From: Blepharisma japonicum
Taxonomy: Eukaryota; Ciliophora; Heterotrichea; Heterotrichida; Blepharismidae
DNA: 64,000 nucleotides
Assembly (NCBI GenBank): GCA_949751835.1
Contig: CATKHK010000029.1
Location: forward strand, 62,001-126,000
Direction of reading: 5' to 3'
Part shown: positions 30,139 to 41,317 of the stretch, piece after piece
Numbering within the stretch: position 1 is the stretch's first letter
Layout: each line of letters opens with the position of its first letter
Position numbers and translations under genes: made by a program
The notes under the pieces: model-generated
What the model was told of the DNA's origin: nothing
The model's database searches: none
What the model saw: the letters and a program-made list of their open reading frames with translations, nothing else

Positions 30139-33100
30139 ATGGAGATTCTCAGAGCTAGCACCCAAAATATTTTCAAGGACCATTCACTTAACTATGAAAT
30201 AAAAGAATACTCATTGAATTACTACACTGTGGACGGGCACAAATTTAAATTTTTCACGTTTATTTTACAGGTAAAAATTGAAATTCGAGAATATACTTGA
30301 AAAATTAATAAAAGCTACAGCGATTTTTTAAGGATGTCTAAAAGCCTTGAAACTGAGTATGGGGTTAAAAAATTAGAAATCACAACCCCACTGCTGAAGC
30401 CTAGAAAATTTAATAAATTACGAAACTTAGACCAGCTAGAAATATGCTATAATTTTTTAAAACAAATCATCTCTGATCAGAATTATAAAGATAGCAAAAG
30501 TGCTACAGAATTTTTTGAAGTTTCACTTAAGTCTTTCTCTTCTGATGAAAAGTACAAAGAAGGATATGTACTGAAGATGGGGAGCGGAAGAGTAAGCAAT
30601 CAGCACAAATTCTTTACTTGTTATAATTCAGGAACAAGGGTAACTAAAAGATGATTTCGGGTATGCGAATTAGGGGTTGAGACGTATAACAATAATTTTG
30701 AACAAGGTGTAGCTGATGCTATTTTTTTTTGTAGTGACTTTCAGGTGAGGGTTGGAAAAAAAGAAACTGGGTATGACGACGCTGTGAGAATTACAACACC
30801 TCAGCATAATTTTGTGTTCAGAACTGGAAATATGCAAAAACGTGACGAATGAGCTGAAGCTATTAATAATGCCTATGACAGCTCAGAATATAAAAATGCA
30901 AAAATGAGGTATGATTCTTCATTTTTAGTAAGAAATTATATCCAGGCTAAATGATACATTGATGGGGCTGATTATTTTAATGATGTTTGCAATGCTATAG
31001 GCCAAGCACAAGAAACTATTTTTATAACTGATTGGTGAATGAGTCCTGATGTATTTTTAAAACGGCCTGCAGATCTCAACCCTGAGGCAAAGCTCGTTGA
31101 TGTTCTAGGGGCTGCTGCTGATCGAGGTGTAATAGTATATGTTCATTTATACAAAGAAATATCTTTTTCGCTTACATTAAATTCTCTTTACACAAAAAAC
31201 TCTTTATCTGATAGATCTCCAAATATCAAAGTTATGAGACACCCCAATGTCTCTCTAAAAGGTGGAACCTTTTTATGGTCTCACCATGAAAAGCTTGTGT
31301 GTATCGACTCTAATATAGCGTTTATGGGAGGATTAGATCTCTGTTATGGAAGATGAGATACAGGAGTCCATAGTTTAGTTGATTTAGGCGAGCATCATTA
31401 CTGGAATGGAATTGAATACTCAAATGTGAGAATAGAAGATTTCACAAAAGTTGAAGATTGGGAAAGAGACACAATTGATAGGGAAACCACTCCTAGAATG
31501 CCCTGGCATGATATTGCGATTTGTGTCACTGGAATGGTTGTAAATGATATTACCAGACATTTTAGGGAACTCTGGAACCATTCTGTCAAAGATATCACTG
31601 GATCAAGAGAAAGTGGAGAAATAATGACCTTTGCAGAGGATAATAAGACTACAGCAAAAGTTTCTCCGAATATAGAAACAATTTTAAGTAAAAATACGTT
31701 TGAGACCCAGCCAGAGCATGAAGAGCCGAAAGAAAAAAAGAATTTTTCAAAGCTATTTTCAGGATTGATTTCAAAAGCAGTCAAAAAGGATGAAGAAGAC
31801 GAAGAAAGCGCCTCTAGTGCCAAGGAAATGCATCATAGATTTTTGGAGCGAGCAAGCATGGAGCCTGAAAAAGACATTGAAAAAATTGAAGAAAATAAAG
31901 AAGAAGACGAAGAAAACAAAGAAAACGAAGAAAATAAAGAGGGATCAGGTAAAAGTTATCTCAAGCTTTTTTCAGAATTAATTAAGAGAAATTTAAATCC
32001 ACATCCAAATGCAAAGCGCTTAAGTGAAGTGAATTTAGAAGAAGAAAAAGACGAAATAAAAAAGCAAGAGGAAGATGAAGACAGAAAAAAAGCAGAAGAA
32101 AATTCTAAAGGGGATTTAGCAAAAACTATTTTTTCAAGCTTGCTGATTTCGCCTAAAAAGCTACCTAGAAAAGAAGTGTATGAATTTGGAACTTGTAAAT
32201 GCCAACTAACAAGAAGTGGAGGATTATGGTCTTTGGGCATAAAACCCACTGAAGTCTCTATTCACTCCGCATATATGCATCTTATCAATTCTGCAGAAAA
32301 TTTTATTTATATTGAAAATCAATTTTTTATATCAAGTCCAGCAGGCGACACTGTTTTAAATCTTATTGGAGAAGCACTCATATCAAGAATTCTAAACGCA
32401 ATCAAGAATGGTACACCGTTCAAAGTAATAGTTGTAATTCCATTGCTGCCTGCTTTTGAGGGGTCTGTTGATGACCCAGCTGCATCAGTTTTAAGAGTCC
32501 AACTATATTGAGAATATCAAACAATAAGCAGAGGAGCAAATAGCATCTATACACAACTTAAAGAAAAAGTGCGAAACCCAGAAGACTACATAAGCTTTTA
32601 TTCATTAAGAACTCATGCTGTATTAAATGATTGGCCAGTTACAGAAATGATCTATGTCCATTCAAAGCTAATGATTGTAGATGACCAACATATGATTGTA
32701 GGAAGTGCAAATCTAAATGACAGAAGCTTAAATGGAAATCGGGACTCAGAAATTGCCATGGTTATCACTGACAATAAGAAAGTTAGCAGCAGGATGGCAG
32801 GTAAAAATGTAGAAGTTAGTGAGTTTTGCCATAGCTTGAGAATGAATATTTTTAAAGAGCACTCTGGATGTGATGATTTAGAAATTCTGAAAGATCCGTT
32901 TACAGGAGAATTTGATGAGATATGGAAAAATAATGCGAAGAAAAATACTGAATGGTATAGAAGAGTATTTAGATGCTATCCTGATGATAATATTAGCAAA
33001 ATAAAGGATGTGGAGGAATTTGCGAAAGAAAGTGATTTTGATTCTTATAGGCAATTGGCAGAAGAAGTTAATGGCCACTTAGTCGAATTCCCGCTTAACT

Positions 33101-33174
33101 TTTTATCAGAGGAGAATTTGAAAATTAAGGTTGCGAATAAAGAATATTTATTGCCTGAAACAACATTTGTTTAG
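30139..33174 (+). CDS. Phospholipase D (PX-PH type) with a charged insert
   Basis: 1011 residues, read through seven or more TGA (Trp). Without that reading it would be split into five pieces. A PX-like region (about 10-120) precedes a PH-like domain (about 130-255, YKEGYVLKMGSGR to RDEWAEAINNAY). The first catalytic HKD motif is WSHHEKLVCIDSNIAFMGG (near 382), the second is VHSKLMIVDDQHMIVGSAN (near 840). Between them is a charged insert (about 490-680) of Glu/Lys runs with repeated FSxL elements. PLD cleaves phosphatidylcholine to phosphatidic acid and choline at membranes. It is an active-looking enzyme: both HxKxxxxD motifs are intact. Confidence 0.92.
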
Positions 33175-33477
33175 AAATGATAAAAGAATTTGGTGTTAAT
33201 AGGCATATATTATAATTAAGACGATATAAGATTAATGACTTAATTAATAAAATAATAATTATTGCTCCTGATACTCTAAACAATTATACCAGTAAATAAA
33301 TTTATGCAATCTACTTTAAAATCAGTTTATTTGATTAATTCATAAACAAATTAGCCTTCTTTACATTAAAATTTTGTCATATCATTATAACTCAAATATA
33401 ATCAAAAACAAGATATTCCCAATTATTAGCTTATTTAACATTAATTTTTTGATATAATAATAAATATTATTTCTTGA
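33175..33477. other. Intergenic spacer, no gene seen
   Basis: About 300 very AT-rich bases between PLD and the MYST gene. Nothing recognised. Confidence 0.5.
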
Positions 33478-34689
33478 ATGAAAAAATCTAACAAGAAAGA
33501 CAACAAAGACGCTCCTGATGATGAGAACGCGCTCATTTTTAAGCCAGGCACACTGGTACTTGCACAAAATAAAAGTAATCTCTAAACAGATAAGGAATGG
33601 CGGGATGCCAAAATAGTTGAGACAAGAAAAACCAAACATTATGCCTCTAACCCGATAGAAAGCAATTTAGAATTTTACGTCCATTATGAAGCACTTAACA
33701 GGCGATGAGATGAATGGGTTACATATGACAGACTCAAACTATGAGACGAGAGCATGTCTAAGAGAGAATCCACAAATGATCCCTTAATTGAGCATGATGA
33801 GCATGAAGGTTTAGATGAAAAAAGTCTAGCTATGCATGAAGAGCTTACTAGATTCAAAACTATAAGCTTCATTGAAATTGGCAAACATAGGTGCGAGACT
33901 TGGTATTTTTCACCGCTGCCTGACTATTTCCAAAATATTGACACTCTTTATATTTGTGAGTTTTGCTTAAGCTTTTTTAAATACAAATCAGAGCTTATTA
34001 GGCATGCATGCAGATGCACTTTGCAGCACCCAATGGGAAATGAAATCTATAGGGAAGGGAATATCTCAGTTTTTGAAGTTGATGGTGCAAGAAATACTCC
34101 TTATTGTGAAAATCTATGCTATATATCTAAGCTATTTCTGGATCATAAAAACTTGAGCTATGATGTTTTGCCTTTCTTGTTTTATATTCTGACAGAGGTT
34201 GATGATTATGGCTGCCATATAGCTGGATATTTTTCCAAAGAAAAGCCTGGCCCCCAGTATATTCCAGGGAATAATTTATCATGCATTTTGGTTATGCCTT
34301 TTATGCAAAGAAAAGGATTTGGGAAGTTTTTGATCAGCTTTTCTTATGAACTTTCAAAAAAAGAGCAAAGAATGGGGACTCCAGAGCGACCGATTTCTGA
34401 TTTGGGGTATGCTTCTTATTTCAGTTGGTGGAGCGCAGAGGTTATTAAGTGCCTAGAGGAAAATCAAGGGGAAATGCTATCAATAAACGATATTTCACAG
34501 AAAACTTATATTTTACCTGCAGATATTATGGAAGTTTTAGAGAAGCTTAAGATTTTGAGGTATAATCAAGGAAATTATGTCTTGTATACAAACCCAGAAT
34601 TTTTGACGAGACTTAAAAAGACAACTGGAAACCCTGGAAGGTTGGTTCATCCAGAAAATTTGCATTGGACACCATTAAAGATTAGTTAG
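33478..34689 (+). CDS. MYST-family histone acetyltransferase (Esa1/KAT5-KAT8 type), one mini-intron
   Basis: Exons 33478-33574 and 33590-34689 give 398 residues. A chromo-barrel (about 20-85, LVLAQNKNKEWRDAKIVETR then YVHYEALNRRWDEWVTYDRL) is split by the intron and contains two TGA-encoded Trp. The MYST zinc finger is CEFC then HACRC. The acetyl-CoA site is QRKGFGKFLISFSYELSKKE with the catalytic Cys region just before (LSCILVMPFMQRKGFG). The general base region is PERPISDLG. These enzymes acetylate histone H4 in NuA4- or MSL-like complexes. A full-length, active-looking enzyme. Confidence 0.92.
33575..33589 (+). other. 15-nt spliceosomal intron
   Basis: GTAATCTCTAAACAG inside the MYST gene. 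It carries an in-frame TAA; removal gives QNKNKEWRD of the chromo barrel. Branch A at position 10. Confidence 0.9.
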
Positions 34690-35107
34690 AAATCTAGATT
34701 TAATTAACTACTATGAGGTCATTTTAATTATTATGATAGAGCGAATTCAACAAAAAAGCTGTATATGATTAATCATATATAAATGATTTTCTGATTGCTT
34801 ATTCTTATAATATATAAATTTATTAAAAAATATCTAAATTAAGAAATTTTTAACTGATTATCCTCAAAGGATAAACATTAATATAAAATTTTTAACTAAT
34901 CCTCTTAAATTAAAATATTTTATTTTTACATTTTATTTTTTAATTTTCCTAAATCGAATTTTAAGAATATTTAACAAAAATAAAATGCATTTATTTCAGA
35001 AAAGTTCAGAATATCCCACTTTAGCATCCCAAAATTCCAAGGCCCAACAATTGCGTAATTAAAAACTCAATGAATAAAAATTTCTTAAGTTCTAGCATTT
35101 AAATAAT
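34690..35107. other. Intergenic spacer, no gene seen
   Basis: About 420 bases of very AT-rich sequence with short A and T runs. Promoter of the next gene is expected here; nothing else recognised. Confidence 0.5.
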
Positions 35108-36091
35108 ATGGAAGTCGGCGATCTTGAAAGATCATTCTTTGTTTCTTGTGCTCCAAACTTCTTCAGAAGTCAAATCTCAAAAATTCTTTCAAAATGGAAT
35201 GAGCAGGCTACACAGGTTACTCTTTTGGAATTTTTATCAACAGTTGACACTTTCATATCAATCCTCCTTGCGCACAACGTGCCGCTCGTTTCAGTGCTCC
35301 CAGAAACCCTTAAAGAATTCATGCAAGATGATTTCCAAGGATTGAGCTCGGTAACTTTTACTCAGATCCAGCTAAAACTTCAATTTTTGCTACACTTTGA
35401 GCTTCTACGTATAGATTCCTTCAATAAAGATCCCAATTTCTTGGAAAAAATTGGAAAAATAGGAAGAGCGCTGTGTATGGTATTATCGTTAGAAGAAGAT
35501 TCATTTGCTTTTAACCAATATTACATTTCTGATATTTTGCCTCGCTATTGTTCACATATTGAGCATCATGCACTACTTGCAGCTTCTCTTTACTTCGAAT
35601 ATGAAGATGCAACTCAAAAATTTTTAAATGACATCATTATGGTCAAGCCAGCTCCCAAAAAGAGGAAAGCACAGCGATGCCTTTCCAATAAATCCATTAA
35701 ATCTCCGATTCGAAGAAGCCCAAGACTGAATCCAAGTCATATTTTGAACATAAAAGATTCAAAAAAGCAAATCGTTACTAGAAATCTAAGTGGAAGCAGT
35801 TCAGCACTTAAAAAACAAATTAAGATGAAATCAACCAAAGTAGAGTACTTGTGGACACCAGAACATAAACAAGCAGAAATTTCAAAGGAGGCCAAGAAGC
35901 TTAAAGAAATGAATAAAAAATATTTTTATGAAAGAAGAGAAGGATCAGATAAGAAGAAGCAAAAAAGAGATGACAAGGAAGAAGTAGAGACTGACGAGAA
36001 TAGACGAATTTTAGTGCTTGACACTCCTACGAAGGCCCCAAACGATGTGCTTTATGAGATTAAAGCTCAGAAGAACATCTTTAATTCATAA
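35108..36091 (+). CDS. Nuclear-type protein with helical domain and basic tail, unknown
   Basis: 327 residues. The first 190 residues form a dense helical domain (FFRSQISKILSKWNEQ; HIEHHALLAASLYFEYED). A basic region follows (PKKRKAQR, then SPIRRSPRLNP), resembling a nuclear signal and a minor-groove or chromatin binding patch. The tail is Lys/Glu rich (KEAKKLKEMNKKYFYE) and ends with a TPTKAPND segment. A DNA-replication or chromatin protein is plausible from the layout, but I cannot name a family. No TGA codon and no intron are needed. Confidence 0.7.
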   Translation: MEVGDLERSFFVSCAPNFFRSQISKILSKWNEQATQVTLLEFLSTVDTFISILLAHNVPLVSVLPETLKEFMQDDFQGLSSVTFTQIQLKLQFLLHFELLRIDSFNKDPNFLEKIGKIGRALCMVLSLEEDSFAFNQYYISDILPRYCSHIEHHALLAASLYFEYEDATQKFLNDIIMVKPAPKKRKAQRCLSNKSIKSPIRRSPRLNPSHILNIKDSKKQIVTRNLSGSSSALKKQIKMKSTKVEYLWTPEHKQAEISKEAKKLKEMNKKYFYERREGSDKKKQKRDDKEEVETDENRRILVLDTPTKAPNDVLYEIKAQKNIFNS

Positions 36092-36680
36092 TGCTGAAAT
36101 AGTTTTGGGTGTAATTCCTTACTTTTAATAAAACAAAGGATTATTTAAATTTAATTCACAATAATTCATCAGCCACAAATACTTGAACATTGATTGGCAA
36201 TTTTTCAATATTTTTAAATAAGCCTGCGGTTAAATTTTATATTTTTAATCTTATAATGTCAAAAGTCTGAGATTTCATTATTATAAGGAAGTAATTAATT
36301 TTTAATAAAGTAAATATATCATTGAATGTAGCACACTTCTTTCTAATTATTTTTTCCTATAGAAATTTTAAATTAGTTCATTAAATATAAAATTTTCTTT
36401 CAAAGGGTGAAAATATTTGCATTAGAGCGGAAGGCAGTGGCATTGACTCTTAATAAAAGTAAAACTCAATATTTTTAACAGGCATAGCAAAATGAAGTGC
36501 TAATAGCCTTTAATTGCTATTATAATTTAAACTACGTTGCTAAGAATTTATTTCTGTCGTTAAAAATCATCAGAATACTATTTCATAGTAATATGTATTT
36601 ATCTTGAAATAGAGAAATATATAGATCCTAAACCTATTCACAATAATATAAATAAAATGTCCTTATTAGACTTTATGTAC
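36092..36680. other. Intergenic spacer between convergent genes
   Basis: About 590 AT-rich bases. A slightly GC-richer patch at about 36419-36450 (GCATTAGAGCGGAAGGCAGT) stands out but fits no RNA class I know. No gene supported. Confidence 0.45.
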
Positions 36681-37766
36681 TTAAAACTCATCAGAGACTG
36701 AGGCTTGAGTAATAAGAGAGGACATATCAGAGCTCTCACATTTCAGAGACATCATAGGCACTTCAGCTTTCTCATCAACCACAAATGGCAAGATTACAAT
36801 TCCTTGCTCAATTGTCGGGAATCCAGTGCATCTAAAGAGTTTATAATCCGTATGCATTTTAATTCTTGCAATGTACTGACACTTAATTAGGTATGACTTC
36901 ATAGTATATGTACGCTCATGCTTAAGTATTTCTGCAACTGGAATACTAAATTTCCTATTTTGCGTGCCAGATCTTGCTAAAATTTCAGTTCTAAAAGTAT
37001 CTTTCCAAATACTTTTTGACTGTGTTTTTGTGACGCAATTCTTCCTATTTGCACTAACTGTCGTGATTTTGAGTATTTCTACCTCTATTTTCCTAATATC
37101 TGATGAAAAGCTTTTAAGATCAGCTTCCACAAAGAGATTTATTAGCTCATTTGACCCAAAGGCTGGCTTCTCAATTCATGCCCTAACTGATGCTTGCTCT
37201 TTATTGACGCACCAGATTGTGTTGTTGTAGCCTGAAACCTCATGTGATAACTGCTGAGGAAAAAGCTCTGGAAGGACTGGAAAACTGTTAGACAAAACAG
37301 TAAAGGGCTTTTTGAATTTCATGAGCTTGACTCCTTGGGTTTCCAGCAATGCACCAATTTTGTACTCGAGCTTGGCAGAACCTTTGTTAAAAACTGAAGC
37401 ATTGAAAGAGGGGAGGAGGTCTGCATACAGTCGGAATTTGAAAGGAACGCAGTAATTCCCTGGGTTTACGGTCATATCTGGCTTGTTAAAGATGATGGCT
37501 CTACCTTTTTTGATAAGCTCTTTTCCACTGTGGTTTATTTGATAAGTGATCATGCCATGGTCTCCATTTGATTCTTGGCGTTCTGTACAGAATTCAACAA
37601 TCTCGTGTCCTCTGAAGAATATAAAAAGCTTGGGACTGATGACAGGGTCTTTAAGATGGACGTGGACATTACCACGAACATAGTCTCCAACGATTGCATT
37701 GGCATCGTCAAGAGTTACATACATATCTCCTTTCATTGGAGAAGGTTTAGAAGAGTCTGATCCCAT
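36681..37766 (-). CDS. Arrestin-fold protein with N-myristoylation signal
   Basis: 361 residues, continuous when TGA at 37176-37178 is read as Trp. The N-terminus MGSDSSKPS fits N-myristoylation (Gly2, Ser6). Two beta-sandwich halves follow: VTLDDANAIVGDYVRGNVHV and LKDPVISPKLFIFFRGHEIVEF in the N-domain, KFRLYADLLPSF as the PFKF strand typical of alpha-arrestins, and the C-domain from about residue 190 (LINLFVEADLKSF). Alpha-arrestins act as adaptors for membrane protein sorting and ubiquitination, and Vps26-like proteins share the fold. No PPxY motif is seen. It stops with TAA at 36681. Confidence 0.78.
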
Positions 37767-38257
37767 TTATTTTCAACTTACTAAAAATCTTACTGTCATT
37801 AATTTTAGCCATTATGGTTAATTCAACAGACCATTTAACGAAAAAACAATTTATCATTCAAGAAAAAGCACAAAAACCACAAAAATGCCTACGCATTTCG
37901 TATATTGAGGTTATTCTCAATAGATTTTAAATCTATAAAAAAATTGTCTCTAATGTTCAGTTTATTTATAATTATCCTTTTAGATTATAATAAAGATGCA
38001 CTAGATCCTGAAGTTTGGATAAAATCTTCAGAGGAGTAAATAAAATAAATCAGCTCATACCATATTTTAAATCGAATGATGAAAGATTAATGATTATACT
38101 TTCAGCTTCTAACACCCTATAAATGATTCATTAAAGATTATTTCTTAGTGTGTCTCAATTCAAGGGTATAAAGTTTATAAAAAATAAGCCTTACTATATT
38201 AGTATGGTATCTTTTTTAGATATATAGTTTTGCTTTTAAATTATCTAAAATAATTAG
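37767..38257. other. Intergenic spacer, no supported gene
   Basis: About 490 AT-rich bases. The start side is the promoter of the arrestin-fold gene. A 28-codon plus-strand frame with a hydrophobic start occurs in the middle but is too short to support. Confidence 0.45.
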
Positions 38258-38605
38258 TTACGCATCTGTGTTATTTTTCTTTAAAATTCTACGAACAATT
38301 ATAAATAAAAGCACAAAAAATAAAAAAGTTGAAGCATTTATGACTAACACCCCATCATTTTCTTCATATAATGGTTCATTAAGGTTTTCAGAATCTGAAT
38401 TTAGACTATTCTCTCATTCATTTATAAAATTGTCTTCATTGCATGGTTCTGAAATTTTGCACATGTCTATATCTGATTTAAAGACTGGCCACTTAAAATT
38501 AAGAGGATGCAAGTCTTCCAGGATTTTTGCTGCTTGCTCCTTTTTTATTTCCGTGAAAGCCTTTGAGTAAAATATCAGCAATATAAATAGCCAAATCTTA
38601 TTCAT
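38258..38605 (-). CDS. Small secreted-type/type I membrane protein, unknown
   Basis: 115 residues from ATG at 38605 (MNKIWLFILLIFYSKAF), a clear signal peptide with likely cleavage after about residue 17. A short acidic ectodomain with two Cys (DIDMCKISEPCNEDN) and a Ser/Asn/Glu stretch follows. One membrane span near the C-terminus (LFFVLLFIIVRRILKKNN) is followed by a basic stop-transfer tail. One TGA (Trp) lies in the middle, so under the standard code it would be cut to 63 residues. No family recognised. Signal peptide, span and charge pattern make it a credible gene. Confidence 0.68.
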
Positions 38606-38907
38606 GGATCTTTATTTATATTTAATCTTAATTATATTATGTGTGAATGAAGGAAGACAATAAATTAAGATTTTAAAGTTTATCCCCACATTTGGAAATA
38701 ATTATTCAAATTGCAAAATAATATTTTAATATAAATCTTGCAATAGAAAAATTATGCAAGTTTTATTTATCTTTTAAAAACTGTTTAATTACTTCTAATA
38801 ATCAACCTTGAACAAAATAGCAATCCATGAGGTAATGCAGATTTGTAAAATATAAAAAGGCTTATATCAATATAGCATACTATAACTCTTTGGATTAAAT
38901 TTAAAAA
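38606..38907. other. Spacer between small membrane gene and tRNA
   Basis: About 300 AT-rich bases, holding the promoter of the small membrane protein and the tRNA terminator. Nothing else seen. Confidence 0.5.
38903..38907 (-). terminator. Pol III terminator of tRNA-Pro
   Basis: Five Ts on the minus strand follow directly after the discriminator base of the tRNA, the usual RNA polymerase III stop signal. Confidence 0.8.
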
Positions 38908-38979
38908 GGGCCGTTCCGGGAATTGAACCCGGGACCTCTCGCACCCTAAGCGAGAATCATACCACTAGACCAAACGGCC
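38908..38979 (-). tRNA. tRNA-Pro (anticodon AGG)
   Basis: 72 nt, all arms fold. The acceptor stem GGCCGTT pairs with AACGGCC, discriminator C. The D arm has GGTCTAGTGGTA, an A-box. The anticodon arm is CTCGC-TTAGGGT-GCGAG with anticodon AGG. The T arm is CCGGG-TTCAATT-CCCGG, with GGTTCAATTCC as B-box. There is no intron and no encoded CCA. The sequence is close to the cytosolic tRNA-Pro of animals, including the C discriminator, so this is a nuclear tRNA. It reads CCU, and CCC after A34 is changed to inosine. Confidence 0.97.
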
Positions 38980-40025
38980 TCATTTATTTGCCTAATTTTC
39001 TATACTAAATACTAGACTCCATTTTCTTTTTATCTAAAGAATCCTAATATTATCTAACAACATTTATTTTCAATTTAAAACATTTCAATAAAATTTAATT
39101 TTAAATAAAGTCTATTCTTCAATTCTTAAACAATGTCTTAGCATTTGTAGCGTATTAAGATATATATAGAGAAATAAAAGATATAATCCAATTTCCAAAT
39201 TTAATTTAAGATTTTAACGGAGAAAAATTAAATATATTTTAAAATAATATATGGGCATATTGGAGTTTTCTTACTTTAAAAACTGTACCCTTCGTTAAAC
39301 TTTAATTTGGTTTAAAACCGCTTGTCCAGTTAAATGGAATAAAAAGAAAATGAAATTTGATCTTAATATGAAATTTCAAAAGAAAGGAATAAAGAATAAA
39401 ACTGTGTAAAAGAATTGTATTGATATTTATATAAAACAAAATAAAAAAATATCATGGAAATCATGAAGAAATAAAAATAAAAAACTAGTTTTTAATTTAG
39501 AAAAGAAAAGATAAATTTAAAAAGTTAGATAGAGACTGGAAATGCAGACTAAAGTTTGATATGCAATATTGAAAAAGATATTTGTTTTCAGTTTGAAACA
39601 AAGGAGTTGAAGTAAATTAATTCTATGAATTGAAATTTGAGTTTATTTATATTTTAATTATTGAAGCAAAGGTTGAAATACCTCTATAGCACAATTTTTC
39701 TTTTACGTTACTAGGTAAATAGCATTGAACCTTAAAGCATTTGAATTGAGATTCAATTTATCTAAAGATATTCCAATCCTTATGACTTAAAATTAGAATT
39801 TATTAAGAAATTCTCCCTAATTACAAAAAATTTAAAAAATTTTTTACTCAATAATAAATAAGAGTTTTTTTTTTCCTCTTAACTATTTTTTCTGCTTTAT
39901 AGATAAGGAGCTATTTTATTGATAATTTTATCTTTAGGTTTTGAAATTTAAATAATCTCTTTTAAAATGATAACAACATTAATAATATGCCATTAATTCC
40001 ATAAAATCATAATAAAAAATTTAAA
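38980..40025. other. 1-kb very AT-rich gap without genes
   Basis: This is the longest gap in the window. G+C is roughly one fifth, by line counting, against roughly a third in genes. The middle is purine-rich on the plus strand, with AAAAGAAAAG-type runs. No frame above 30 codons, no RNA gene and no repeat seen. It could be a replication or nucleosome-free region, or simply spacer. Confidence 0.5.
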
Positions 40026-40919
40026 ATGTCAATAAGGAGAAAACTAACAAAGAGCTCTGATTTTGACATTCCTCAAGCTTCTAACTCACTAACATCTATA
40101 AAAAACCCATCATTTTCACAAAATTTCTCAATTCCTGCTGTCAAAAAGCAAGCAAGCTTAATTAAGCTGCCAACAATGAAAAACCTGCAAAAAAAGCTAT
40201 CAATGAAAGTGCTTGCTCCTCAACCCAAAACAATTATTGATAATAATCCTGAGCCAGACCATAGCAGCTGATTTAAGGAGTTTTCTCTAATTGATGATAA
40301 AGTTAGAAACTTTTGTAGCTCTGAAAGCAGTGAAAATATAAACAATAGGCTCAGATTCCAAATAGACATTTTAGAGGAAATGATTAAATTGCCTTCTGGA
40401 ATCTCTGATTTTCTCAAATTTATTCAATTAACTTTAAGAGACATACTTACAGAGCTAGAATCAAATAAATGGAGAAAAAAATATGAAGAAAAATCGAAGA
40501 AAGTCACTGCGCTTATCTCTGAAAAGATGATTTTAAATGAGAAGTTAGAAAATTTGATGAGTCAAAATGCAGAGTTAAAGAATAGACTTGATGGACTTAG
40601 ACTCAAAAATATAAAAACAATTGAAGCCTTTGGGAAATGCAAAGAAAGTTCACAGTATAAACTTTACAAAGATGTGAATGAAAAAAATCATGTAATAAAA
40701 GAAATAAAAAGTGACTTGAGTCTTTATAAATCGCGAGAAACAAAACTAATAATGATGCTTCAAGAGTTGAGAGCTCGCGGATATGGAATAGAAAATATAA
40801 TAAAAAAATATAATATTTTTGGTGAAGAATGCCCAATCACATTAAATCATTCAATTAATGACAGTAACTTATCATATTCTCCAGCAAATCTGGATTATTT
40901 TCAAGAATCTCCAATATAG
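40026..40919 (+). CDS. Coiled-coil protein, unknown
   Basis: 297 residues, joined through TGA (Trp) at 40269. The first 80 residues are Ser/Lys-rich and disordered (MSIRRKLTKSSDFD). From about 95 on the protein is helical, with a helix ILEEMIKLPSGISDFLKFIQ and then a coiled coil (WRKKYEEKSKKVTALISEKM; LSLYKSRETKLIMMLQEL). The end is Ser/Asn-rich. The arrangement resembles ciliate basal-body or centrosomal coiled-coil proteins, without a defining motif. Under the standard code only the 179-residue second half would be called. Confidence 0.72.
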
Positions 40920-41317
40920 TAAAATAACTGTTATAATTTGCTTCTAAAAAATTCCATATTTCCTTTTATTGTTTTTTTTTAATTCTGAATAATTTTTAAA
41001 ATATCAATCTAGACTCCTAAATAAAAGAATTCAAAGTTATGACAATGTTTTATTGCTTAATCTTCATTTAAAATTCATTAATTAGATTTAAATAATGATA
41101 TTCATAATTTTTTAAAGCTATCAAAAACCTTGTGAAAAGTGTGTCTATTTCGATATACTTGCAAATTAAAACCTTTAGCTATATAAAAATAATAAATTAA
41201 TATATAGGTGACACAAAAATCCATCAAGAATAGTCTTCAGTGGACAGAAAAATTAAAATCATCATCTTTCAAAAATGATATGAAAATATATTTTATTTCT
41301 TAAGATTTAATAGATAT
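40920..41317. other. Intergenic spacer between convergent genes
   Basis: About 400 AT-rich bases between the stop codons of the coiled-coil gene and adenylate kinase 7. Nothing recognised. Confidence 0.5.

Noticed and set aside
36419-36450. GC-richer patch as a small RNA gene
   Set aside because: It fits no tRNA, snRNA, 5S or SRP pattern that I can recognise, and no terminator is seen.
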